NCBI GenBank assembly: GCA_001464915.1
Contig: LNED01000023.1
Location: 89,745 to 153,744, forward strand
Origin: Sphingomonadales bacterium Ga0077531
GTDB lineage: Bacteria > Pseudomonadota > Alphaproteobacteria > Sphingomonadales > Sphingomonadaceae
DNA length: 64,000 nt
Reading direction: 5' to 3'
Under the pieces are notes generated by a model. The model searched no databases. It was not told the DNA's origin and was given only the letters and a program-made list of their open reading frames with translations. This document shows positions 36,469 through 45,825 of this stretch, one piece after another. Made by a program: the position numbers and the translations under genes. Positions within the stretch are counted from its first letter, which is position 1. Each line of letters begins with the position of its first letter.

Positions 36469-37886
36469 ACACCATGGACCGGCGCGATAATCTGCTGGGT
36501 GCCTACGGGCTGACCGATGGGCGCGACAGGCTGCTGAGCGCGGATGAACAACTTGCCGAATTGCAGGAGCGTTGCGGCGGCGACCTGCCTGGCGCGCTGG
36601 CGATCCCCGAACTGCTGGCATTGGTGCAGCAATCGCGCCGAATGGGTCTGCGGCTTGCGCGAAATTTCAGTGCCTTCGATGGCGATGCCTTGGTGAGCGG
36701 CTTTGCGCGGATCCACCCACTGCCCGACGCGGAAGGCGGTGGGTGCGAACTCCTGGTCGATAATTGGCAGCGCAACGCGCTTACCCAGCAGGGCAGCCGC
36801 GAATTTGCCGAGACAAATGATGCGATCGACCGGGCCACTGCCGAAGTCACCGCGCGGCTCGATGCGCGTCAGCAGGTGCAAGTGTTGAGCGCGCTCGCGC
36901 CCGATGCGTCCGCGCTCCAACTGGCGGCAATGTCCGAGCCGGCGTCCACATGGAGCGATCTGGTCGAGCTTGCCGGGATCAGCCATCAGCAGCCGCTGCA
37001 TTGGCGGCTGCTCGACGGCGCCCACTGCCGCTTTGCCGGATCGCAGCGGCAATGGCGGATTCGTCTGATCCCGCTGGGGGCCGATGTCCATGCGCCGTCT
37101 GGGTTTGAGTTACTGCTGATCGCTGACGAAGCGTTGGTGGCGGCAGCCGTCGATGGCGAAGAAGCCGCTGGTTCGCCCGACACTTCGCCCACGCGCCTAG
37201 TGGGTACGGCGCTCACCCCTGTGTTGCGCCAACCGATCGCGCGGATCATCGCCAATGCCGAAACAATCCGCGCGCGGCTCGCCGGGCCGCTGCGTGACGA
37301 ATACAGCGAATATGCCGGCACCATCGCCAGTGCCGGGCAGCACCTGCTGGCAATGCTCGATGATCTGGCGGATCTTGAAGTGGTCGAAACCCCTGGTTTC
37401 TCTACAGTGCGTGAGCCGGTCGATCTGGCCGATGCCGCGCGCCGGGCGGCGGGCATCCTCGGCGTGCGTGCGCAGAACCGCGATACCGAGCTGGACGTGG
37501 TTGGCACGAAAGGTGAGGCGGTGGCCGCAGCTGAATTTCGCCGGGTGCTGCAAATCCTGATCAACCTGATCGGCAATGCGATTGCATATTCACCGGCTGG
37601 CAGCAGGGTGTTGATCACCGCTGAATCGGCGGGTGAGGGGCGCGTAGCGGTGACCGTCGCCGACGAAGGCCCCGGCGTCTCTCCCGATCAGGCGACCCGC
37701 ATTTTCGACAAGTTCGAACGCCTTGGCCGCGATAGCGAAGGTGGCAAAAGCGGTGCCAAGGATGGCGGCTCAGGCCTTGGCCTGTTCATCTCGCGCCGTC
37801 TGGCTGAGGCGATGGCAGGCAATCTTACAGTGGAGACCGCCGACGGCGGCGGCGCGCTGTTCAGGCTGGAACTGCCAGCCGAATAG
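36465..37886 (+). CDS. Histidine-kinase-like protein without the H-box histidine
   Basis: A 473-residue soluble protein. The C-terminal HATPase domain is intact: N box NLIGNAIAYSPAG, G1 VADEGPGV, F box IFDKFERLG and G2 GSGLGLFISRR. The DHp helix reads GTALTPVLRQPIARII, which aligns with the usual SHELRTPL box, but the phospho-accepting His is Pro252. Helix 2 (GQHLLAMLDDLADLEVVE) is normal. It therefore cannot autophosphorylate in the usual way and may act as an ATP-binding regulator, as DivL does in Caulobacter with Tyr. The first ~230 residues are a possible PAS-like sensor region. GTG start at 36465. Confidence 0.8.
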   Translation: MNTMDRRDNLLGAYGLTDGRDRLLSADEQLAELQERCGGDLPGALAIPELLALVQQSRRMGLRLARNFSAFDGDALVSGFARIHPLPDAEGGGCELLVDNWQRNALTQQGSREFAETNDAIDRATAEVTARLDARQQVQVLSALAPDASALQLAAMSEPASTWSDLVELAGISHQQPLHWRLLDGAHCRFAGSQRQWRIRLIPLGADVHAPSGFELLLIADEALVAAAVDGEEAAGSPDTSPTRLVGTALTPVLRQPIARIIANAETIRARLAGPLRDEYSEYAGTIASAGQHLLAMLDDLADLEVVETPGFSTVREPVDLADAARRAAGILGVRAQNRDTELDVVGTKGEAVAAAEFRRVLQILINLIGNAIAYSPAGSRVLITAESAGEGRVAVTVADEGPGVSPDQATRIFDKFERLGRDSEGGKSGAKDGGSGLGLFISRRLAEAMAGNLTVETADGGGALFRLELPAE

Positions 37887-37904
37887 CGCGTCCCGCCAGC
37901 CGCC

Positions 37905-39191
37905 TTAGCGCTTGTCGACCGGAAGATAATCGCGCTGCGTCGGCCCGGTATAGAGCTGACGCGGGCGGCCGATTTTCTGGCCGGGATCGCTGATCATTTC
38001 GTTCCACTGCGCCACCCAGCCGACCGTACGCGCCAGCGCGAACAGTGCTGTGAACATCGTGGTCGGGAACCCGATCGCCGACAGAATGATGCCCGAATAG
38101 AAATCTACGTTCGGGAACAACTTCTTCTCGATGAAATAGGGGTCGCTCAGCGCAAGCTCTTCGAGCCGCAGGGCAGTCTCGAACAGAGGATCGGTGACCT
38201 TCAGCGCATCGAACACCTCGCGCACGGTTTTCTGCATCACAGTCGCGCGCGGATCGTAGTTTTTGTATACCCGGTGGCCAAAACCCATCAGGCGGAACGG
38301 GTCGTTCTTGTCCTTGGCGCGTTCGATGTAATGCGGGATCCGGTCAGGGGTGCCGATTTCGCGCAGCATGTTGAGCGCTGCTTCGTTGGCGCCGCCATGT
38401 GCCGGGCCCCACAGGCAGGCAATCCCCGCCGCGATACACGCAAACGGATTGGCGCCCGACGAACCGGCCAGTCGCACGGTCGAGGTCGAAGCATTCTGTT
38501 CGTGGTCGGCGTGGAGGATGAAAATCCGGTCAAGCGCACGCTCCACCACCGGGTTCACCACATAGGGTTCAGCCGGAACGCCGAACGTCATGCGCAGGAA
38601 ATTGCCCGTATAGCTCAGCGAGTTGTCCGGATAGACGAAGGGCTGACCCACTGAATACTTGTACGCCATCGCCGCAATTGTTGGCATCTTGGCGATTAGC
38701 CGGTGCGAGCTGATGGTGCGGTGTTCGGGATCGGAAATGTCGGTGCTGTCGTGATAAAACGCTGATAACGCGCCAACGACGCCGCACATGATCGCCATCG
38801 GGTGCGCGTCGCGGCGAAAACCGCGATAGAACGTCATCAGCTGTTCGTGCAGCATGGTGTGGCGGGTGATCGTGTAGGTGAAATCGTCGAGCTCGTCCTT
38901 GCTCGGCAGCTCGCCATTCAGGAGTAGGTAGCTCACTTCCATGAAGCTGGAATCTTCGGCCAACTGACCGATTGGGTAACCGCGGTGGAGCAGCACGCCT
39001 TCATCGCCATCGATGAAGGTCAGCGCGCTTTCGCAGCTTGCAGTCGATGTGAAGCCGGGGTCAAAGGTGAACGCGCCAGTCTGCGCATACAGCTTGCGGA
39101 TGTCGATCACGTCCGGACCGGTGCTGCCTTCAAGCACACTATATTCGAGCGTTTTGCCGCCCAGCTCGAGTTTCGCCAGCTTGTCTGCCAC
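37905..39191 (-). CDS. gltA: Citrate synthase
   Basis: It condenses acetyl-CoA and oxaloacetate to citrate, the entry to the TCA cycle. The type II citrate synthase sequence has the signature [14 protein letters not shown], and catalytic His and Asp regions are visible ([15 protein letters not shown]). 428 residues is normal for the hexameric, NADH-sensitive type. The start is a GTG at 39191 ([12 protein letters not shown]). It converges on the pseudo-kinase gene with an 18-nt gap, and gltX lies 54 nt upstream on the same strand. Confidence 0.96.
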   Translation of the reverse strand: MADKLAKLELGGKTLEYSVLEGSTGPDVIDIRKLYAQTGAFTFDPGFTSTASCESALTFIDGDEGVLLHRGYPIGQLAEDSSFMEVSYLLLNGELPSKDELDDFTYTITRHTMLHEQLMTFYRGFRRDAHPMAIMCGVVGALSAFYHDSTDISDPEHRTISSHRLIAKMPTIAAMAYKYSVGQPFVYPDNSLSYTGNFLRMTFGVPAEPYVVNPVVERALDRIFILHADHEQNASTSTVRLAGSSGANPFACIAAGIACLWGPAHGGANEAALNMLREIGTPDRIPHYIERAKDKNDPFRLMGFGHRVYKNYDPRATVMQKTVREVFDALKVTDPLFETALRLEELALSDPYFIEKKLFPNVDFYSGIILSAIGFPTTMFTALFALARTVGWVAQWNEMISDPGQKIGRPRQLYTGPTQRDYLPVDKR

Positions 39192-39245
39192 GATCAGTCT
39201 CCTGTCAAAATTCCCTGGCTCTTGCCCGCTCTTGCGCAGCTTGCC

Positions 39246-40682
39246 TTAAGCAGCCTGCGCGTCGAGCCGGGCGAGCGCCTCTTCCCGTCCCAAAAGGACC
39301 AACACATCGAAAATACCGGGTGAGGTGGTCGTCCCGGTCAGCGCCGCGCGCATTGGCTGCGCCAACTTGCCGAGGCCCAATCCCTGCTCCTCTGCAAGCG
39401 CCTTCGTAGTGGCTTCGAGCGCTTCGCTTGTCCAGTCGTTTTCGGCCCTGAGGCGGTCGTAAATCTTTCGCAAAATCGCCCGCGCATCCCCTTCCAACAG
39501 CACCGCCGCCTTCTCGGTCATGTCGAGTGGGCGCTTGGCGAACAGGAATGCAGCGCCTTCAACAACTTCGTTGAGGTTCTTTGCGCGCACTTTAAGCACT
39601 GGCATCGCCTGTGTGAGCAAATTGACGTCTGCATGTTCACCAATCCGCGCAGCGACTAGCCCCGCCAGCCGCGCATCATCGGCCTCACGCAGATAGTGTC
39701 CGTTAAGGTTTTCCAGCTTCTTGAGATCGAACCGCGAAGGGCTTTTGCCCACCCCATCGAGATCGAACAATTCAACCGCTTCCTCGCGAGTGATTTCCTC
39801 ACGATCACCGTGGCCCCAGCCGAGACGCAGCAGATAGTTGAATAGCGCTTCGGGCAGGATGCCGAATTCGTCGCGGTAGGCTTCAACGCCCAATGCGCCG
39901 TGGCGCTTCGACAGCTTCGCGCCGTCGGAACCGTGGATCAGCGGAATATGAGCATAGATCGGATCGGGCCAATTTCCCTCAATCGCATTCATCGCGCGGA
40001 TGATCGGCAGTTGGCGGAAGGCGTTGTTCAAGTGATCGTCGCCGCGGATCACGTGGGTCACGCCCATATCGTGATCGTCGACCACCACCGCGAGCATATA
40101 GGTGGGCGTACCATCGGCGCGCAGGATGATGTAATCGTCGATTTCTTCATTCTTCACCGTCACCGCGCCCTGAACGCGGTCTTGGATCGTGATCTCGCCT
40201 TCGTTCCGGGTTTTAAGGCGGATGGTGAAGGGCGCGCCTTCGGGCGCTTCGGCCGGATCGCGGTCGCGCCAGCGCCCGTCATAACGCAGCGGCTTTTTCT
40301 GGGCGCGCTGCTCCTCGCGCATGGCTTCAAGCTCTTCGGTGGTCGCGAAACAGCGGTAAGCGTGCCCTGCTTCGAGGAGCTTCCAAGCGATTTCGGCGTG
40401 GCGCTCTGCCTGATCAGATTGGAACATCGGCGGTGCATCATAATCGAGACCCATCCAGTCGAGCCCCTCGATAATCGCGTCAATCGCCTCCTGAGTGGAG
40501 CGCTTGCGATCAGTGTCCTCGATCCGCAGTAGCGTGCGACCCCCGTGGTGGCGCGCGTAAAGCCAGTTGAACAACGCGGTGCGCGCGCCGCCAATATGGA
40601 GATAGCCGGTGGGCGAGGGCGCAAAGCGGGTTACCACCTCGGCCGTGCGATTATTGCCGTTCACGCTGCTTTCGCTTGCCAT
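39246..40682 (-). CDS. gltX: Glutamyl-tRNA synthetase
   Basis: It charges tRNA-Glu with glutamate. The class I HIGH motif appears as FAPSPTGYLHIGGARTALFN and the KMSKS-equivalent as GAKLSKRHGALGV. 478 residues, normal length. The ATG at 40682 (MASESSVNGNN) is chosen as the usual N-terminus lies just before RFAPSPTG; the long open frame further upstream overlaps comEC and is a shadow. It is divergent from comEC across 76 nt. Confidence 0.95.
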   Translation of the reverse strand: MASESSVNGNNRTAEVVTRFAPSPTGYLHIGGARTALFNWLYARHHGGRTLLRIEDTDRKRSTQEAIDAIIEGLDWMGLDYDAPPMFQSDQAERHAEIAWKLLEAGHAYRCFATTEELEAMREEQRAQKKPLRYDGRWRDRDPAEAPEGAPFTIRLKTRNEGEITIQDRVQGAVTVKNEEIDDYIILRADGTPTYMLAVVVDDHDMGVTHVIRGDDHLNNAFRQLPIIRAMNAIEGNWPDPIYAHIPLIHGSDGAKLSKRHGALGVEAYRDEFGILPEALFNYLLRLGWGHGDREEITREEAVELFDLDGVGKSPSRFDLKKLENLNGHYLREADDARLAGLVAARIGEHADVNLLTQAMPVLKVRAKNLNEVVEGAAFLFAKRPLDMTEKAAVLLEGDARAILRKIYDRLRAENDWTSEALEATTKALAEEQGLGLGKLAQPMRAALTGTTTSPGIFDVLVLLGREEALARLDAQAA

Positions 40683-40758
40683 GGACTTTAAATTCCTGTT
40701 CACTTTGAGCGGCTTGGGCCGGGCTTGATCTGGCGCGGGGCCGACCGGGGGACGAGCC

Positions 40759-43104
40759 TTGCGCGATGTGCCGATCATACCGATGGGGGACGAACCGGGC
40801 GGCAGCGACGCCGCTGATGGCGTAGTCTTGCCGCGCCAATGGCAAAGCGGCAGCGGAAAGTCCAGCGCCGGGGGCGTGCAGGTCGGTCGAATTGGGACGC
40901 GCATCGCCGATGCAGCGGAGCGGTTTCTCAGCCGTGCGGGATTTGACCGCGCACCGTGGCTGGCCGTTGTGTTTGCCGCTGGGATCATGGCGTGGTTCGT
41001 GCTGCCGGGGGTGTGGCAATGGTGCGCTGCTATAGCAGGCGGTGCCGGACTAGCATTGGGCGCTGCGGCGCTTTGGCCATCGGGCAGCGCGGCTGACGAA
41101 ACCCGCGGAAACTTGAGACTTGCGGTGATGGCCTGCGGGCTTGTCTTCGCCTTCGGCATGGCGGTGATCTGGGCGCGATCAGAACTGATCGGGGCTGAAC
41201 CGATTGCTCGGCCGATGGTGGTACGGCTCAACGGTCATGTGCTCGAACGTGAAGATCAGCCCGCCGATGATCGGCTGCGCCTGACGCTGGCGGTGCGGGA
41301 TGCCGAGACGGGTATGGCGCAAAAAGTGCGGGTCAATGTTCCGCTCGCAGCCTTTGGTGACGAGGGCATCCCGGCCGGCTTGGCAGAGGGGGCCGTGGTC
41401 AACCTGCGTGCCCGTTTGATGCCGCCGGCCTCGCCGATGTTGCCGGGCAGTTACGATTTTGCCCGCGCCGCGTGGTTCAAGGGATTGGCGGCCACGGGGA
41501 CGATGGTTGGCCCGCTTGCGCTGCTGGAACCCGCGCCCGAACGCGGCGGCCTGGCAAAAGTTCAACGCTGGCTGGCGGCGCATGTCAGGTCTCGGGTTGA
41601 CGGATCAGCGGGTACGATTGCGGCGGCCTTTGCCAGCGGCGACCGTGGCAGCATCACCGAAAGCGACGAGATTGCCATGCGCGATTCGGGGCTCACTCAC
41701 CTGCTTTCGATCAGCGGCTTGCATGTCAGTGCGGTGATTGCGGCGGCCTATTTCGCGGTGATGAAGCTGCTGGCGTTGTGGCCTGCATTGGCGCTGCGGG
41801 TGCGATTGCCGGTGGTGGCAGCAGTGGTCGGGGCGCTGACAGGAGTGGGCTACACTTTGCTGACCGGGGCCGAAGTACCGACCGTAAGGAGCTGTGTTGC
41901 AGCGCTGTTAGTGCTTGGCGCCCTAGTGTTGGGGCGCGAGGCGCTGTCGCTGCGGATGGTGGCGGTGGCGGCGGGCTTCGTGCTGTTGTTGTGGCCCGAA
42001 AGCGCGATCGGCCCGAGCTTCCAGATGAGTTTCGCGGCGGTGCTGGCGATTGTTGCGCTGTCGACCTGCGACCCGGTGCGCGCCTTTCTCGCCCCGCGTG
42101 AAGAGCCGTGGTGGCGACGCATTGGGCAGCAGGTGGTGATGCTGTTTGCGACCGGCGTCGTGATCGAATTGGCGCTGATGCCGATTGTATTGTTCCATTT
42201 TCACCGAGCGGGGATGTACGGCGCGATTGCCAATGTGGTGGCGATTCCGTTGGTGACTTTTGTGTCGATGCCGCTGATTGCGCTCGGGTTATTGCTCGAC
42301 TCCGTGGGACTGGGCGGCCCGGCGTGGTGGCTCGTGCAGCAATCACTCGATCTGCTTCTGGCGATCGCGCACTTCACCGCAGGTCAGGCTGGTGCGGTGA
42401 CGTTGATGCCGCAGATCAGCGGGTTGGCGATCGCGCTTTTCGTGATGGGTGGGTTGTGGCTCGGATTGTGGAGCGGGCGAGCGCGGCTTGCGGGGTTTGC
42501 GCCGGTGGTGGTGGCGAGCGGACTGGTGCTGGCGACTCCGATTCCGGATGTGCTGGTGGCGGGGGATGGGCGGCAGGTGGGAATTACCATGACCGCGCCT
42601 GATGGATCGCGCCGCTTGCTTGTCCTGCGCGATAGCCGCTCGTCCTACACCCGCGACAATCTGATGGAGCTGGCAGGCGTCGGCGCTGAGCCGGTGCCGC
42701 TGGCGCAGTGGCCAGGGGCGATGTGTTCCTCCGCGTTTTGCACAGTGACGGTTAACCGGAACGGGCGCGACTGGGTTATTCTGTTGGGACGAGGCCGGAC
42801 ACAGGTACAGGAGCGGGCGCTTTCAGCCGCCTGCGCAGAGGTTGATATTGTTGTTTCCGAACGGTTCTTGCCGCGTTCGTGCCGCCCGCGCTGGCTCAAG
42901 GCCGACCGGCGGTTGCTGGAGCGTAGCGGCGGGCTGTCGATCAATCTGGCGCGCGAGCGGATCATTACCGTCGCCCAAAGTCAGGGCACGCATGGGTGGT
43001 GGAAGATAGCGCCACCGCGCCGCCCAAAGCGGGCCGCAAAACCGACCCAAGACGCACCCTGGAGGGGGCTAGAGCGACCTAGAGGGGGTCTAACCGGGGC
43101 CTAA
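40759..43104 (+). CDS. comEC: ComEC/Rec2-family DNA uptake channel
   Basis: An inner-membrane protein related to the competence channel ComEC. It has an N-terminal soluble DUF4131-like region with TM helices (to about residue 200), then the competence domain with THLLSISGLHVSAVI and many TM segments. No HxHxDH metallo-beta-lactamase motif is visible in the C-terminal soluble domain (VERFLPRSCRPRWL region), as in other alphaproteobacterial members. Start is TTG 40759 or ATG 40783. The last ~12 codons lie inside a phased CTA repeat, so the C-terminus GLERPRGGLTGA is repeat-encoded. Confidence 0.85.
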   Translation: MRDVPIIPMGDEPGGSDAADGVVLPRQWQSGSGKSSAGGVQVGRIGTRIADAAERFLSRAGFDRAPWLAVVFAAGIMAWFVLPGVWQWCAAIAGGAGLALGAAALWPSGSAADETRGNLRLAVMACGLVFAFGMAVIWARSELIGAEPIARPMVVRLNGHVLEREDQPADDRLRLTLAVRDAETGMAQKVRVNVPLAAFGDEGIPAGLAEGAVVNLRARLMPPASPMLPGSYDFARAAWFKGLAATGTMVGPLALLEPAPERGGLAKVQRWLAAHVRSRVDGSAGTIAAAFASGDRGSITESDEIAMRDSGLTHLLSISGLHVSAVIAAAYFAVMKLLALWPALALRVRLPVVAAVVGALTGVGYTLLTGAEVPTVRSCVAALLVLGALVLGREALSLRMVAVAAGFVLLLWPESAIGPSFQMSFAAVLAIVALSTCDPVRAFLAPREEPWWRRIGQQVVMLFATGVVIELALMPIVLFHFHRAGMYGAIANVVAIPLVTFVSMPLIALGLLLDSVGLGGPAWWLVQQSLDLLLAIAHFTAGQAGAVTLMPQISGLAIALFVMGGLWLGLWSGRARLAGFAPVVVASGLVLATPIPDVLVAGDGRQVGITMTAPDGSRRLLVLRDSRSSYTRDNLMELAGVGAEPVPLAQWPGAMCSSAFCTVTVNRNGRDWVILLGRGRTQVQERALSAACAEVDIVVSERFLPRSCRPRWLKADRRLLERSGGLSINLARERIITVAQSQGTHGWWKIAPPRRPKRAAKPTQDAPWRGLERPRGGLTGA

Positions 43105-43127
43105 ACGAGGCTAGACCACCCCTAAAC
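43069..43127. repeat. Helically phased CTA array at comEC 3' end
   Basis: Six CTA(G/A)-type hexamers start at 43069 (CTAGAG), 43079 (CTAGAG), 43090 (CTAACC), 43101 (CTAAAC), 43111 (CTAGAC) and 43122 (CTAAAC). Spacings are 10, 11, 11, 10 and 11 bp, a mean of 10.6. It can also be read as three degenerate 21-bp units. It spans the comEC stop codon (TAA in the fourth copy). The flexible TpA steps are in phase with the DNA helix. Confidence 0.7.
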
Positions 43128-43136
43128 TGGGCCAAT

Positions 43137-43201
43137 CGTGAAACATTTTTCGATAAGCTACAGAAAAAACTGACAAACCAGGCCGAGGCCAATGTTTCAC
43201 G
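43137..43201. repeat. 11-bp perfect inverted repeat with parS-like half-sites
   Basis: CGTGAAACATT (43137-43147) and AATGTTTCACG (43191-43201) are perfect inverted copies separated by 43 nt. The arms contain GTGAAACA and TGTTTCAC, the two halves of the parS consensus, but in outward (everted) order. It lies in the 154-nt comEC-lexA convergent spacer. A hairpin, a regulator site or chance resemblance to parS are all possible. The remaining spacer has a second, weaker GGCCGAGG/CCTCGGCC pair. Confidence 0.6.
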
Positions 43202-43258
43202 CTGGATTGCAACCAATCGCTTTGCGTGCCCCCCCTGGACCTCGGCCCAATTCCGCAA

Positions 43259-43954
43259 TCAATGATAGCGGCGAAGCAGGCCTGCCAGTTTGCCCTGCAC
43301 TTCAACTTCGTCGGGGCGGTAGAACTGCGGGTCGTAAGAGGCGTTGGCCGGATTGAGCCGCACCTTGCCGCCTTCCTTGTGAAGGTATTTCAGCGTCGCT
43401 TCCTCACCGCGCACCAACGCCACCACGATTTCTCCATCGCGGGCGGTGTTGGTGCGGCGTACCAGCGCATAGTCGCCATCGAAAATCCCTGCTTCGATCA
43501 TCGAATCGCCGGACACTTCGAGTGCATAATGCTCACCCGGGCCGAGCAGCGCGGCGGGGACGGGGAGGGTGGTGTGCCCTTCGAAAGCTTCGATCGGGGC
43601 GCCTGCGGCGATGCGGCCGTGAAGCGGTAGTTCGATCACGTCATTGGCGGGTGCAGGGGCAGATGTCTTGGCCGCTGCCGTTGCCGCCAGCGAAACGACA
43701 TTTGCGCCAGCCGTAACAACAGCCCGCGCCGGTGTCGCATCTTCGGGCTGACGGATCACTTCGAGCGCGCGCGCCCGGTTTGGCAGGCGGCGCAGAAAGC
43801 CGCGTTCTTCCAATGCGGAAATCAGCCGGTGCACGCCCGACTTGCTCTTGAGGTCGAGCGCTTCCTTCATTTCTTCGAAACTTGGCGAGATCCCGGTTTC
43901 TTCCAGCCGCTGCTGGATGAAACGGATCAACTCGTGCTGTTTGGCTGTCAGCAT
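43259..43954 (-). CDS. lexA: LexA repressor
   Basis: The SOS repressor-protease. The N-terminal winged HTH is [21 protein letters not shown] onward with [17 protein letters not shown]. The cleavage site A-G lies in [10 protein letters not shown], the catalytic Ser in [15 protein letters not shown] and the Lys downstream in [13 protein letters not shown]. 231 residues, with a linker richer in Ala than E. coli LexA, as in other alphaproteobacteria. An SOS box lies upstream (44089-44103), indicating autoregulation. It is the last gene of the trp-moa-moe-lexA run. Confidence 0.95.
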   Translation of the reverse strand: MLTAKQHELIRFIQQRLEETGISPSFEEMKEALDLKSKSGVHRLISALEERGFLRRLPNRARALEVIRQPEDATPARAVVTAGANVVSLAATAAAKTSAPAPANDVIELPLHGRIAAGAPIEAFEGHTTLPVPAALLGPGEHYALEVSGDSMIEAGIFDGDYALVRRTNTARDGEIVVALVRGEEATLKYLHKEGGKVRLNPANASYDPQFYRPDEVEVQGKLAGLLRRYH

Positions 43955-44088
43955 GGATCAAAACTCCCTTGGTCACGTTCACACGCCCGCAGGTGCTGCG
44001 GATCATGCCAGTCCCTTGCGTGCGCCAAGAGGCACCGGCCCAGTGGGCTAATGGTGCGTAGCCGACACTCCCCGTCCGCCTTTATGGT

Positions 44089-44103
44089 GAACGAACAAGG
44101 AAC
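44089..44103. promoter_or_regulatory. SOS box (GAAC-N7-GAAC) upstream of lexA
   Basis: GAAC, seven bases, GAAC on the plus strand equals GTTC-N7-GTTC on the lexA coding strand, the established alphaproteobacterial LexA operator. It lies 134 nt upstream of the lexA ATG, in the 216-nt spacer after moeA, so lexA has its own damage-inducible promoter in addition to any read-through from the trp operon. No other feature is seen in this spacer. Confidence 0.8.
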
Positions 44104-44170
44104 AAGTAGGCAACCAACTTTCCCAAGTCAAGCGCGGCTTGTAGGATATCCAGCCCTAAACTTTCGGATT

Positions 44171-45352
44171 TCAGCCATTTTGGAGGTAGAACACCCGCAC
44201 CATTGCGCCCGGTTCAACCGGTTCGGCCCCGGCAGTCCGGTCGATCAGGCAGTTGGCCGCAGCCAAGGCAGTCAGTGCGCTTGAATCCTGCGATCCCGCG
44301 AGCCGCACCTGCGCCCCGTCACTCACCGCCCGCAGGAATTCACGGCGCGGGCCGATGGCGGGCAGAGCCTCGCCAGCGCGCAGTTCTGCCGCGCGCGACA
44401 GCGGATCGGGATCGCCCATGGCGGCGCGCACCAGCGGCAGCGCAAACAGGAAGGCGGTAACGAAACTCGACACCGGATTGCCCGGCAGACCGAGGATGAC
44501 CTGCGGGCCGCGCGTGGCCACCAGCAGCGGCTTGCCCGGCTTGATCGCGACCCGCCAGAATGCGATTTCTGCACCCCAATCGGCCAGCGCGGGCTTGATC
44601 AGATCATGATCGCCCACCGATGCGCCGCCTGACGTGATGAGGATATCGGCGGGCTCAGCCTGCGCCAACGCCGCCGCAAGCGCGGCGCGCGTGTCGGGCA
44701 CTGGGCCAAGCCGCGTCACCTCGCACCCCAGCGGCGCGAGCATTGCGGCAATCATCGCGGCGTTGCTGGCGGGTACCTGATGGGCAGCGCAGTTCGACGG
44801 ATCAGGGGCGAGTTCATCGCCGCTATCCATCACCGCCACCCGCACCCGGCGTGGCACCATCACCTGCCCATGCCCGGCGGCAAGCGCCAGCGCGATGCGC
44901 CCCGGCGTCATTGGCGTGCCGCGCGTCAGCAGCAGATCGCCTGCATTGAAGTCAAACCCGCGCGCGCGGATGTGCCGACCAGGCGGGGGGAGGTCACGCG
45001 CGGTGACCTGCGCGCCTGCCACGTCGGCATCTTCTTGCAACAGCACCCGGTCGGCGCCTGCGGGCACCACTGCTCCGGTCGAGATTCGTACACATTCGCT
45101 TGCTGCCAAAGTGCCCGCAAATGGCGCACCCGCACGGCTTTCGCCGATCAGCGTCCACGGGGCCTTGCCGGGTGCCAGCGCGTAACCATCCATGGCGGAC
45201 AGATCAGCGGCAGGCTGGGTGCGGGCGGCACGAATGTCTTCGGCGAGATAGCGGCCCAGTGCCGCTTCGGTCGGGATCGCTTCAATCGGCAGCAGCGGGG
45301 CGAGCGCCAGCAGGCGGGCCTGCGCGTCTTCCAATGCGAGCGGTGCGCTCAA
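44171..45352 (-). CDS. moeA: Molybdopterin molybdenumtransferase
   Basis: It inserts molybdate into adenylylated molybdopterin in molybdenum cofactor synthesis. Conserved motifs include [48 protein letters not shown] and [12 protein letters not shown]. 393 residues. The start is a TTG at 45352 that overlaps the moaC stop by 4 nt (TTGA), so it is likely translated by coupling. Confidence 0.94.
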   Translation of the reverse strand: MSAPLALEDAQARLLALAPLLPIEAIPTEAALGRYLAEDIRAARTQPAADLSAMDGYALAPGKAPWTLIGESRAGAPFAGTLAASECVRISTGAVVPAGADRVLLQEDADVAGAQVTARDLPPPGRHIRARGFDFNAGDLLLTRGTPMTPGRIALALAAGHGQVMVPRRVRVAVMDSGDELAPDPSNCAAHQVPASNAAMIAAMLAPLGCEVTRLGPVPDTRAALAAALAQAEPADILITSGGASVGDHDLIKPALADWGAEIAFWRVAIKPGKPLLVATRGPQVILGLPGNPVSSFVTAFLFALPLVRAAMGDPDPLSRAAELRAGEALPAIGPRREFLRAVSDGAQVRLAGSQDSSALTALAAANCLIDRTAGAEPVEPGAMVRVFYLQNG

Positions 45353-45825
45353 CGCAGGTCGGCCTTCCAGTCGCCCGATTTGCCGCCGGTCTTTTCGATC
45401 AGGCGCACCTCTCCGATCACCATCCCTTTGTCGATCGCCTTAGCCATGTCGTAGATGGTGAGCAGCGCGACGCTGACCGCGACCACCGCTTCCATCTCCA
45501 CCCCCGTGCGCCCGGTGAGCGAGGCGGTGGCTGTGGCGCGAATGGATCTGTCTTCATAATCGAAGTCGATATTCACCGCCTCCAGCCCGAGTGGATGGCA
45601 CAGCGGAATCAGATCGCCGGTGCGTTTGGCGGCCATGATCCCCGCGATGCGCGCGGCGGACAGCACGTCCCCCTTGGGCGCGTTGCCGGCCCGGATGGCT
45701 TCGAACGCCGCTGCCGACATGGCGATGCGGCCAGAGGCAACCGCGCGGCGGGCCGTTGCAGGCTTGCCGCCGACATCGACCATGCGCGCCGCGCCGCTAT
45801 CGTCGAGGTGGGTGAGCTTGCTCAT
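45349..45825 (-). CDS. moaC: Cyclic pyranopterin monophosphate synthase
   Basis: With MoaA it converts GTP to cyclic pyranopterin monophosphate, the first step of molybdenum cofactor synthesis. It has typical MoaC sequence: [75 protein letters not shown] and SGDWKA. 158 residues. The ATG overlaps the trpC stop by 4 nt. moaA is not in this window. Confidence 0.96.
   Translation of the reverse strand: MSKLTHLDDSGAARMVDVGGKPATARRAVASGRIAMSAAAFEAIRAGNAPKGDVLSAARIAGIMAAKRTGDLIPLCHPLGLEAVNIDFDYEDRSIRATATASLTGRTGVEMEAVVAVSVALLTIYDMAKAIDKGMVIGEVRLIEKTGGKSGDWKADLR

Noticed and set aside
40683..41231. Long 5' extension of the gltX frame
   Set aside because: It is antisense to the comEC start; glutamyl-tRNA synthetases begin just before the HIGH motif.
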